Of a stretch of 64,000 nucleotides of DNA, positions 57,769-64,000 are shown one piece after another (position 1 is the first letter of the stretch; each line of letters opens with the position of its first letter). The notes under the pieces were generated by a model that was given only the letters and a program-made list of their open reading frames with translations, had not been told where the DNA came from and did not search any database. A program made the position numbers and the translations under genes. Source of the DNA: Streptomyces sp. TS71-3 (GTDB lineage: Bacteria > Actinomycetota > Actinomycetes > Streptomycetales > Streptomycetaceae); assembly GCF_018327685.1 (NCBI RefSeq), contig NZ_BNEL01000001.1, forward strand, positions 4,030,001-4,094,000. Reading direction: 5' to 3'.

Positions 57769-59286
57769 TCACGAGCAGTCCTGCGTGGAGCCCGTGGCGC
57801 TCACCCGGAGCGCGCCGCCGGAGTCGTTGCCGCTGCCGGCGAGGCAGTAGCCGCTCACGCCCTGGAAGACGAAGTCGGCAGGGCTGTCGTCGCCGCGTGA
57901 GGCGGTGAAGTGCTCGAAGCGCAGCGCGCCGCCGGTGTCGGCGATGACGGCGGGCCGGCCGTCGTCGTCGGCGAGCCGGACCGAGCTCTGCCGGAACGTC
58001 ACGTGGTCGGCGTTGTGCAGGTACCAGCCGAAGGCCGGCCGGGTGCCGATGCTCTTGGGGTTGTAGTCCGTGGGGTCGTTGCTGGGCACGGCGGTCGACA
58101 TGGTGCCGTTGCCGCCGGGCACGGTCAGGTCGACGTGGTCGAAGGTGATGCCGGCGATGTGGTTGGAGCCGGACTCGCCCCACAGGGTCGGGCTGAAGGA
58201 GGGCGTGTTGCCGGTGGCGGTGATGTGGTCGTAGGTGATGTCGTGGATGTGGCCGACGCCCGGGTCGTTGCCGCAGCGTTTTCTCGTCCCGATCTTCTGC
58301 ATGATCGGCGAGTGGACGCCCGTCATGGTGATGTTGTGGTAGTGGACGTCCGAGATGTCGGCGCCGTCCATGGAGACCATGCCGAGACCGGACTTGTCCG
58401 CGCCGGTGATGTCGATGTGATCGAAGTCGTAGTCCGAGAAGTCGCCGCAGGTCTCCGAGCCGAACATCAGGGCGTTGCAGCACTCGGCGGACAGGTGTGA
58501 GTCGCGCACCGTCACATGGCCGTTGGGCAGCTTGGCGCCGAGGGCGTAGTCGCTCTTGAAGACCAGCGCGTCGTCGTTGGCGGCGATGTCGGCGTTGGTG
58601 ATGGTGGCGTTCGTGGTGCTGATGATGTTCCAGCCGTCACGGTCGCTCGCGGTGTCGATGTGCAGGTGGTCGGAGGTCACGTTCCTGCAGCCGTTGATGA
58701 GCGCCGCGAAGTGGCCGCCGCGCCGCAGGGTGATCCCGCTGAGCGTGAGGCCGTCGCACCGGGTCAGCGAGATGATCTTGTCCGCCTGGCCGTCGTCCGG
58801 GTTGCCCGTGATCAGGAAGCCGCCTCCGTCGATCGTGCCGGAGCCGGTGAAGCCGATGTTCGTCAGCCGGTCGCCGTAGAACATCGCGTCGTGGAAGTGG
58901 CTGTGGCCGAAGTCCTGGTAGTCGTCGTACGGGTTGGACTCCGGCTCGTCGTAGACATCCGAGCTGGATCCGATGATCGTGGCCCCGGAGTCCAGCTGGA
59001 GGTTCACGTTGCTCTTCAGGTGGACGGTGTTCTTGGACTTGTACTGCCCCGGCGGGAACTCCACCGTCCCGCCGCCCGCACCGCTCGCGGCCGTGACGGC
59101 GTCCTCGATGGCCGGGCTGTCGTTGACGTGCCCGTCGGCCTTGGCCCCGTAGTCCATGACGTTGAAGACGGCGGCCTTGGCGGGGGTGGGGTGGGCGGCC
59201 TGGTCGGTGCCGGCGGTGGCCTGGGTGCTCGTCAGCCCGAACAGGGCGGCGAGCAGGAACGCCGTCAGGGCGGCGACTCTTTTCAC
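57769..59286 (-). CDS. Secreted GH28-like beta-helix hydrolase
   Basis: 505 residues. GTG 59286 with GAAGGAG about 8 bases upstream; signal VKRVAALTAFLLAALFGLTS. Beta-helix opening AVFNVMDYGAKADGHVNDSP and FPPGQYKSKNTVHLKS. Active-site-like motifs are ADIAANDDALVFKSDYALG (NDD) and NALMFGSETCGDFSDYDF. Many later rungs follow, ending with a Cys-bounded tail (GYCLAGSGNDSGGALRVS). Related to GH28 and rhamnogalacturonan hydrolases; the usual RIK is not obvious, so the exact specificity is open. An operator-like palindrome is 187 bases upstream. Confidence 0.75.
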   Translation of the reverse strand: MKRVAALTAFLLAALFGLTSTQATAGTDQAAHPTPAKAAVFNVMDYGAKADGHVNDSPAIEDAVTAASGAGGGTVEFPPGQYKSKNTVHLKSNVNLQLDSGATIIGSSSDVYDEPESNPYDDYQDFGHSHFHDAMFYGDRLTNIGFTGSGTIDGGGFLITGNPDDGQADKIISLTRCDGLTLSGITLRRGGHFAALINGCRNVTSDHLHIDTASDRDGWNIISTTNATITNADIAANDDALVFKSDYALGAKLPNGHVTVRDSHLSAECCNALMFGSETCGDFSDYDFDHIDITGADKSGLGMVSMDGADISDVHYHNITMTGVHSPIMQKIGTRKRCGNDPGVGHIHDITYDHITATGNTPSFSPTLWGESGSNHIAGITFDHVDLTVPGGNGTMSTAVPSNDPTDYNPKSIGTRPAFGWYLHNADHVTFRQSSVRLADDDGRPAVIADTGGALRFEHFTASRGDDSPADFVFQGVSGYCLAGSGNDSGGALRVSATGSTQDCS

Positions 59287-59472
59287 CCTTGGCTCTCCTT
59301 CTGTGGGAAGCGGTCGAATGCGGTGGGGACGTCGAACTTCGAAGTCGCGGTGAGAGATCCGAGGTATATGGGGTGCGTCCCGAGAGTTGCCGGTCACACC
59401 TGGTGCCTTCTGTGGCCCCACTGGGGCGGTGATGCGCGATGCCTTGGCGAAATCGTGACGAGCCCCACTGAA

Positions 59473-59483
59473 AGATCGGATCT
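59473..59483. promoter_or_regulatory. Palindromic operator AGATCGGATCT upstream of the GH28-like gene
   Basis: The same core as the GH97 palindrome at 52484-52498 read on the other strand; flanking bases (GAA and CTC) extend the dyad partly. It suggests one regulator for both genes. Confidence 0.55.
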
Positions 59484-59592
59484 CTCGCCGCAGAATCGGA
59501 ATGTAACAGGGACATGACAACTGTCAATGGGTCGCGCCTGCCGGGCATCCGGAACCGGCCACGGGGCGGCCAAGGGGTGGGCGCGGGAAAGG

Positions 59593-59626
59593 CCGAGGGC
59601 CCTCGCGCGGTCGCGAGGGCCCTCGG
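59593..59626 (-). terminator. Terminator of the GH30 gene
   Basis: The perfect 15-base arms CCGAGGGCCCTCGCG and CGCGAGGGCCCTCGG have a 4-base loop, 26 bases after the GH30 stop. Confidence 0.85.
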
Positions 59627-59652
59627 AGGGGTGGGTCGGGTGCGGCGCCGGG

Positions 59653-61209
59653 TCAGCGCTGCCAGACGTAGGTGCCGACCGTCTTCGCCGGCAGTGTCGC
59701 GGTGAGCTGCCGGCCCTCGGAGCGCAGGGTGAGGTCCTGGTCCGCGCCGGTCTGGTTGACGACGATCACCGCCACCGTGCCGTCCGGATTGAGGAAGGCC
59801 ACCGTGGTGACCGTGCCCGCGTCCCCGTAGTCGCTGTCGATCCGCTTCGCGCCCCGCTGGACGAACCTGGCGTACTGCGCGAAGAAGTTGTACTCGGGCA
59901 GCGCCCAGTAGCTGTCCCGGTCGGCCGGGCTCTGGATGAGGGGCGTCGGGTCGGGCGTGCCGAACTGCTGGCTCTGCCGGTTCTGGTCGAGCATGGTGGC
60001 CCAGGCGACGTAGCCGATCGACCAGTTGCGCAGGTACTGCGCGATGCGGTCGGCCCCCTCGGTGCCCCAGACCATCCGCTCCGTCATGATCACGTCGAGG
60101 TCCGGGTAGTCGTCCTTGAGCCCGCTCATGGCGCTCGGGTCGCCCGAGTAGTCGTGCAGCGCGATGGCCGTCGAGTTGCGGTAGGCGTCCGAGTACGCGC
60201 CCGGGGTGCCGTACAGGCCCGCGGCGTAGTCGGCCGCCTGGCCGAAGTTGTGGTCGTAGCCCCAGATCTCCGTGGCCAGGCCGGCATCGGCGAACTCCTG
60301 GTGCATCGCGTCCAGGAGCCGCTGCTCCTGCTCGGCGGAGACCAGCATGCTGGGGTACTGCTTGGCGGCGTTCAGCGGCTCGTTCTGGGGCGTCACCGCG
60401 TGGACGGTGATGCCCTGCTCGGCGTAGGCCTGCACGGTCCTGCGGTAGTACGCCGCGAACGCCGGCACGTACTCGTCGAGCAGGTGCCCGCCGATCAGGC
60501 TGTTGTTGTCCTTCATCCAGGCCGGGGCGCTCCAGGTGGTGCCGAAGACGACCAGGTCGGGGTTGATCTGGAGCGCTTCCTTCAGGGTCGCGATGACGTG
60601 GTTGTCGATGTCCTTCTGGATGGAGAAGTTCGCGAGGTCCGGGTCGGCGGCGCCGTCGTCGTAGGTGTAGAACGCCGGCTGGCTGAAGTCGGAGGTGCCG
60701 AAGCAGATGCGGGTGATGCCGAAGCCCGCGCCGGACGCCGGGTCGAAGAGCGCCCGCAGGGCCTTGGTGCGGGCGTCCGGGCTCATCAGGGACAGGGCGT
60801 AGACGGTGGAGTCCTCCATCGAGGTGCCGATGCCGAGCACGCTCTGGTACGCGGTCCCCGGATCGACGCCGATCACCTGGCCGGAGCCGCCTCCCGCGGG
60901 GGTGAACGCGATGTCGTCCTGCTTGCTCAGCGCGTACGCCACCCCGGCCAGACCCGTGGCCGGATCCTCGTACCACGCACCGCTCTTGGGCTCGAACCCG
61001 TCGGCCGTCGACTCCGAGCTGAACGTCACCTGGGCGGCGTCGGAGGCTCGGGTGCCCCTGGCCGCGGCGCCGGCCTGATCCGGCAGCAGCAGGGCGGATC
61101 CGGCGGCGGCTGCCCCCGCGGTGGTCAGGGCGAGGAAGGCCCGGCGGCTGAGCCCGGCGCGCAGCCGCGGGGGAGTGGGGGACGCGGGGCCTTGCGGGGT
61201 GGGGGGCAT
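59653..61209 (-). CDS. Secreted GH30 glycoside hydrolase
   Basis: 518 residues. Tat signal LSRRAFLALTTAGAAAAGSA. The barrel has YQSVLGIGTSMEDSTVYALS and GITRICFGTSDFSQPAFY, the acid/base Glu in VHAVTPQNEPLNAAK, and the nucleophile Glu in DVIMTERMVWGTEG. A C-terminal beta-sandwich ends GTYVWQR. GH30 includes beta-glucosylceramidases, beta-1,6-glucanases and beta-1,6-galactanases. With alpha-galactosidases and pectinases nearby, a beta-1,6-galactan or arabinogalactan role is attractive but unproven. GGAG lies 9 bases before ATG 61209. A perfect palindrome lies between it and the divergent TetR gene. Confidence 0.85.
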   Translation of the reverse strand: MPPTPQGPASPTPPRLRAGLSRRAFLALTTAGAAAAGSALLLPDQAGAAARGTRASDAAQVTFSSESTADGFEPKSGAWYEDPATGLAGVAYALSKQDDIAFTPAGGGSGQVIGVDPGTAYQSVLGIGTSMEDSTVYALSLMSPDARTKALRALFDPASGAGFGITRICFGTSDFSQPAFYTYDDGAADPDLANFSIQKDIDNHVIATLKEALQINPDLVVFGTTWSAPAWMKDNNSLIGGHLLDEYVPAFAAYYRRTVQAYAEQGITVHAVTPQNEPLNAAKQYPSMLVSAEQEQRLLDAMHQEFADAGLATEIWGYDHNFGQAADYAAGLYGTPGAYSDAYRNSTAIALHDYSGDPSAMSGLKDDYPDLDVIMTERMVWGTEGADRIAQYLRNWSIGYVAWATMLDQNRQSQQFGTPDPTPLIQSPADRDSYWALPEYNFFAQYARFVQRGAKRIDSDYGDAGTVTTVAFLNPDGTVAVIVVNQTGADQDLTLRSEGRQLTATLPAKTVGTYVWQR

Positions 61210-61359
61210 CTGCTGCTCCGTGGGGGTCTCGGCCGGCAGCGGCGGGCGCCGGCTGCGCGGGTGCGCTGGCCGCGGTGGGCGTGCCCGGCAGGCGGGGAGT
61301 GCCCGCTGCTGGGCGGTGACGCGGCGTCACGCGGGTGTGGAGGGCGCCATGGAAACATA

Positions 61360-61379
61360 CTTACCAAGTACTTGGTAAG
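61360..61379. promoter_or_regulatory. Perfect 20-base palindrome, TetR operator
   Basis: CTTACCAAGTACTTGGTAAG is fully self-complementary, AT-rich in a GC-rich setting. It lies in the divergent space between the GH30 and TetR genes, the expected operator of that regulator. Confidence 0.8.
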
Positions 61380-61435
61380 GCTCTGGTCCAGACTTACTCT
61401 CGGGTGGGGCGCCCGGGCGCCGTACACTGCGCCTG

Positions 61436-62170
61436 GTGAGCGAGAACACGGCCAGGGAGCGGATCACCGGCGGCGCCACGCCCCGGGCCCCGCGCGGCGT
61501 GGGGGCCCAGCGGCGCCAGGAGATCCTTCAGACCGCGGTGGAGACGTTCGCGGCCCGCGGCTACCACAACGCCTCGCTCGCCGAGATCGCCGACCGGGTC
61601 GGGCTCACCCAGGCCGGGGTGCTGCACTACTTCCGCTCCAAGTCGCAACTGCTCACCGGCGTCCTGGAGTTGCGGGACCGGGCCGACATCGGCCAGCTCG
61701 GCCCCGACCGCCCGCAGGGGCTCGCGTTCCTGCGGCACCTGGTCGACACGGCCCGGCGGAACGCCGAGCGCGAGGGCATCGTCCGGCTCTACACCGTGCT
61801 CTCCGCGGAGAGCGTCACCGAGGGCCACCCCGCACAGGAGTACTTCCGCGACCGCTACACGGGCCTGCGCACCTTCGTCGCCGACGCGCTGTACGAGGCC
61901 TGCGGGCTGGGCGGTGCCGAGGGCGGTGCGGACGGTGCCGGCGGCGGGAGCGGTTCAGAGCGCGGTGAGGAGCGCGCTCGGCAGGAGGGGGACGCACGCC
62001 GGGAGGTCGAGCACGTCGCCAACGCCGTCATCGCCGTGATGGACGGCCTCCAGGTGCAGTGGCTGCTGGCGCCGGAGGCGGTGGACATGGCCGCGGCCAC
62101 CGAGCGCGTCGTCTCGGCGCTGCTCGCCTCGCTGGCGCCGGAGCGGTTCGCCGCGGGGCTTCCCGAATAG
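61436..62170 (+). CDS. TetR-family regulator
   Basis: 244 residues. The N-terminal DNA-binding domain is RRQEILQTAVETFAARGYHN, then SLAEIADRVGLTQAGVLHYF with RSKSQLL. The ligand domain has a Gly/Ala/Glu-rich insertion (about residues 160-185) before VEHVANAVIAVMDGLQVQWL. The GTG start has no visible RBS, and TACACT (61422-61427) ends 8 bases before it, so a leaderless transcript is likely. It presumably represses the divergent GH30 gene and itself through the 61360-61379 palindrome; the ligand may be a sugar released by the hydrolases. Confidence 0.85.
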   Translation: MSENTARERITGGATPRAPRGVGAQRRQEILQTAVETFAARGYHNASLAEIADRVGLTQAGVLHYFRSKSQLLTGVLELRDRADIGQLGPDRPQGLAFLRHLVDTARRNAEREGIVRLYTVLSAESVTEGHPAQEYFRDRYTGLRTFVADALYEACGLGGAEGGADGAGGGSGSERGEERARQEGDARREVEHVANAVIAVMDGLQVQWLLAPEAVDMAAATERVVSALLASLAPERFAAGLPE

Positions 62171-62279
62171 CCCTCGCCGGCACTCTCGCCTGGCGGGCTA
62201 CGAACCAGTCGTGGCCCGGCACCGGCGCGTGGCAGGCCGCGAACCGGGCGTGCGGGCGGAGTCCCCGGCGGTGGCTCGC

Positions 62280-63350
62280 TCACAGCGGCGTGCGCAACGC
62301 GCTGCGCTCCGACCGCCAGAGGTCCAGGAGGTGTTCGGCCAGCCGGGTGTCCAGGTGGGTGGTGGCGTGGATGCCGAAGGCGATGTCCGGGGCCAGGTCG
62401 GGCTCCTCCGCGAGCAGGCCGCCGAGCACGTCCCTGCGCACCACCTGCTCGTGCACCGCGTCGGCCTCCACGTGCTCGGTGTAGAAGTACTCGGCGGCCG
62501 GCCCCGCGCCCGTGCGGCGCAGGGCGGCGGCCAGCCGCGCCGATGCCGGTGACGACGTCACCTCGACCGCCGCGAAGTGCCCGACGAGCGCGCCGCGGTG
62601 GGCGCGGTGCAGCCCCAGCATCGACATCAGGTTGACGGGCGCGAGGGCCGCCGCGGGCGCCTGGTCCAGGTAGCGGCCGTACGCCGGGTCCAGGTCCAGG
62701 TCGGTCATCAGCTCCGCGAACAGCTCCGCGTGCACCCCCTCGGGCCGCCCGCCGCCGAACTCGTCGTACTCGACCGCCACCATGGCGGCCTTGGCGCGGC
62801 CGCGCAGCCGCGGGATCACCCAGGCGTGCGGATCGGCCTCCTTGAGGTGGTACAGCGAGCGCAGCGCGGCGTACTCGCGCAGCTGCCACAGCCGTCCCTG
62901 GCGCCGAAGGAAGCGGCTGACGTCGGTGTCGGCGTCCTCGGCCGTCCCGGTGAGCAGCGTGTCCAGGGCGCCGGTGACGTCGGCGACCGGGCCGGTGGCG
63001 GCCCGCAGCTCCGCTTCGAAGCGCCGCTCCAGGGCCGCGCGCAGCTCCAGCAGGGCCGGGTCCCACTCCAGGTCGGGGTCGACGTCCGCGAAGCCCCGGT
63101 AGTGCAACTCGTAGAGGGCGTACAGCGCGAGGTGCAGGTCGTCGCCGTACGGGTCCGCCGCGCCGGCCTCCCGGGTACCGGGCAACCCGGCGCCGGCACG
63201 ACCGGGCGAGGCCAGCGCGGCGAGCACGGCACCGGACAGCTCGCCGCGGGGGCGGGGCAGGGCGGGCCCGCCGGGTGGGCCCGCGGTGCGTGACACGTAC
63301 CCGGGCGCCCGCACCGTCTCGCGCGATGCGGCCTGTGCCGAAGCGGTCAT
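62280..63350 (-). CDS. Iron-containing redox enzyme family protein (heme-oxygenase-like diiron fold)
   Basis: 356 residues, all-helical. Seen: DLHLALYALYELHYRGFADV, AKAAMVAVEYDEFGGGRPEG, LGLHRAHRGALVGHFAAVEV, EYFYTEHVEADAVHEQVVRR. The paired Glu and His residues spaced along these helices match heme-oxygenase-like diiron oxidases (HDO), which activate O2 to oxidise small substrates. Its ATG (63350) overlaps the stop of the CDGSH gene (ATGA), so the iron-sulfur protein is probably its electron partner (inference). The first ~60 residues are a variable Ala/Pro-rich extension. The 110 bases to the TetR gene hold nothing recognisable. Confidence 0.75.
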   Translation of the reverse strand: MTASAQAASRETVRAPGYVSRTAGPPGGPALPRPRGELSGAVLAALASPGRAGAGLPGTREAGAADPYGDDLHLALYALYELHYRGFADVDPDLEWDPALLELRAALERRFEAELRAATGPVADVTGALDTLLTGTAEDADTDVSRFLRRQGRLWQLREYAALRSLYHLKEADPHAWVIPRLRGRAKAAMVAVEYDEFGGGRPEGVHAELFAELMTDLDLDPAYGRYLDQAPAAALAPVNLMSMLGLHRAHRGALVGHFAAVEVTSSPASARLAAALRRTGAGPAAEYFYTEHVEADAVHEQVVRRDVLGGLLAEEPDLAPDIAFGIHATTHLDTRLAEHLLDLWRSERSALRTPL

Positions 63351-63949
63351 GGTCCGTTTCCCTTCCTGTCCTCGGCCTGGTTCGTGTCGTCGGTGTGGTT
63401 CGTGTTCGGGGCCTGGTTCGTGTCGTCGGTGTGGTTCGTGTTCGGGGCCTGGTTCGTGTCTTCGGTGTGGTTCGTGTTCGCGGCCTGGTTCGTGTTCTCG
63501 GTGCGGTCCGCGTGCTTGGCCCGGTTCGTGTGCTCGGCCCGGTTCCTCCTCTCGGTGCGGTCCGCGTTCTCGGCGCGGTCCGCGTTCTCCGCCCCGTCCG
63601 CGTTCTCGGCCGGATCCGTCCGGTCGGCCCGGTGCGGTGGGGAACGGTCCGGTGGTCGTGAGGCGTTGCGTGCCGGGTCGTCGCGTGCCGGGCGGGGCGG
63701 CTGCCTTCGGTGGCTCGTGTCGCACCACGGCGGCGTCGCGGTGCGCCGGCAGGTGCAGAGGGCGACGGTGAACCGGTCCGAGGCCGCCACCGTGCCGTCG
63801 TCCATCCGCACCTCGACGGGGCCCGGCACCAGAAGGGGACCCTCCTCGCTGAGCGTGACCCGGCAGGGGTCCCGGCGGTCCCGGCCGGGGAAGCGGCCGG
63901 GGTCCCGCCCAGGGGAGTGGCCGGGCCCGCGGTCAGGGGAGTTCGGCAC
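63347..63949 (-). CDS. CDGSH iron-sulfur protein with repetitive hydrophilic tail
   Basis: 200 residues from GTG 63949. The CDGSH core is VALCTCRRTATPPWCDTSH: Cys-x-Cys, then Pro-x-Cys-Asp and His, the 3Cys-1His ligands of a 2Fe-2S cluster (DTSH in place of DGSH). It is preceded by GPLLVPGPVEVRMDDGTVAA. From about residue 85 the protein turns into a long low-complexity tail of 6- and 12-residue repeats (AENADR, then NTNHTDDTNQAP). The core is 70-80 residues, so more than half the protein is tail. Coupled to the diiron enzyme downstream. Confidence 0.8.
   Translation of the reverse strand: MPNSPDRGPGHSPGRDPGRFPGRDRRDPCRVTLSEEGPLLVPGPVEVRMDDGTVAASDRFTVALCTCRRTATPPWCDTSHRRQPPRPARDDPARNASRPPDRSPPHRADRTDPAENADGAENADRAENADRTERRNRAEHTNRAKHADRTENTNQAANTNHTEDTNQAPNTNHTDDTNQAPNTNHTDDTNQAEDRKGNGP
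63370..63620 (-). repeat. Coding tandem repeats in the CDGSH protein tail
   Basis: 36-base units (63378-63480, encoding NTNHTDDTNQAP variants) pass into more diverged 18-base units (to about 63620, encoding AENADR-like hexamers). Unit length is always a multiple of three, so the frame is kept. Confidence 0.85.
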
Positions 63950-64000
63950 GGATGACCACCAGCTCCTCGTGTCGGTCCTGGACGGTGAGCAGGCCCCGGG
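63933..64000 (-). CDS. C-terminal end of an unidentified gene (runs off the right edge)
   Basis: A frame entering from the right edge ends RGLLTVQDRHEELVVIRAELP at a TGA at 63933-63935, overlapping the GTG of the CDGSH gene by 17 bases. Only 22 codons are visible, too few for a family call. The overlap suggests it is co-transcribed with the CDGSH and diiron genes. Confidence 0.4.
   Translation of the reverse strand, partial: RGLLTVQDRHEELVVIRAELP

Larger units (their letters stand above)
59287..59652. other. Intergenic region between the GH28-like and GH30 genes
   Basis: 366 bases without a gene. The half nearest the GH28-like gene is its control region: a -10-like TATACC (complement of 59363-59368), an operator half site AGATCCGA (59355-59362) and the full palindrome at 59473-59483. 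The remainder holds the GH30 terminator. Confidence 0.5.

Noticed and set aside
58637..61330. 897-codon minus-strand frame overlapping the GH30 and GH28-like genes
   Set aside because: It runs through two genes with catalytic motifs in a different frame and has no recognisable fold.
63370..63620. CRISPR-like array
   Set aside because: The units are in-frame multiples of three with no unique spacers, and lie inside a coding sequence. No cas genes are in the window.

Overview
The window is chromosomal DNA of a Streptomyces or a very close relative. It has very high GC with strong third-position bias, GTG starts are common, leucine TTA codons are almost absent, Tat signals precede secreted hydrolases, and gene families such as VMAP, SAV_2336-type, FxSxx-like and DUF2690 proteins are typical of that group. 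All calls are from reading the sequence; no database search was run.

Layout. 1-3.1 kb: the start of an ABC exporter gene, a xylulokinase, a small YtxH-like membrane protein, two tandem identical tRNA-Asn genes and a tRNA with a CAU anticodon. 3.2-5.3 kb: a decayed zone with a cytochrome P450 whose 5' end looks frameshifted twice, a 230-bp MITE and a truncated IS982-type transposase. 5.3-26 kb: a dense island of putative conflict/immunity genes. Its left operon (9724 down to 5282) encodes an alpha/beta hydrolase, a caspase-like protease ending in an effector-associated (EAD2-like) domain, a 59-residue FxSxx-like peptide and a stand-alone HExxH peptide hydroxylase. A cation/proton antiporter lies divergent from it. 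The right genes (24965 down to 11500) encode a caspase-STAND-propeller protein, an LCAT-like lipase, an EAD2-VMAP protein, a MoxR ATPase and a giant vWA/SAV_2336-NB-ARC-TPR fusion; a divergent NUDIX-like gene follows. The caspase and the VMAP protein carry matching EAD2-like domains, and the first genes of both operons carry an early TTA codon. A plausible reading is a bldA-gated sensor (TPR/STAND), switch (MoxR, vWA) and effector (caspase, lipase, modified peptide) network. This is inferred, not shown.

26-37 kb: a secreted ricin-lectin/beta-helix protein, a DUF2690 protein, and a DNA alkylation-repair set (AlkA, Ada-AlkA, Ogt) interleaved with a FemAB-like acyltransferase and a bacterial nitric oxide synthase; an MFS exporter is coupled to ogt. 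37-47 kb: a compact leftward operon that looks like a RiPP or carrier-peptide pathway. It encodes a SnoaL-like small protein with a Thr-rich tail, a SPASM radical SAM enzyme, a B12-type radical SAM enzyme, a TldD/TldE-like protease pair, a membrane desaturase/hydroxylase, an amidinotransferase and a PLP decarboxylase. 47.7-52.3 kb: a CutRS-like two-component system, a membrane-anchored EEP-fold phosphatase/nuclease, and a serine beta-lactamase-fold protein that has lost its catalytic motifs. An 18-bp box is shared between the two ends of this block.

52.5-62.2 kb: a plant polysaccharide utilisation block of single-gene units (GH97, GH28, GH27, GH28-like, GH30, TetR), each with a signal peptide where secreted, strong terminator hairpins, and two kinds of palindromic operator. 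62.2-64 kb: a heme-oxygenase-like diiron protein translationally coupled to a CDGSH iron-sulfur protein with a very repetitive Asn/Thr/Asp tail, and the last codons of another gene at the edge.
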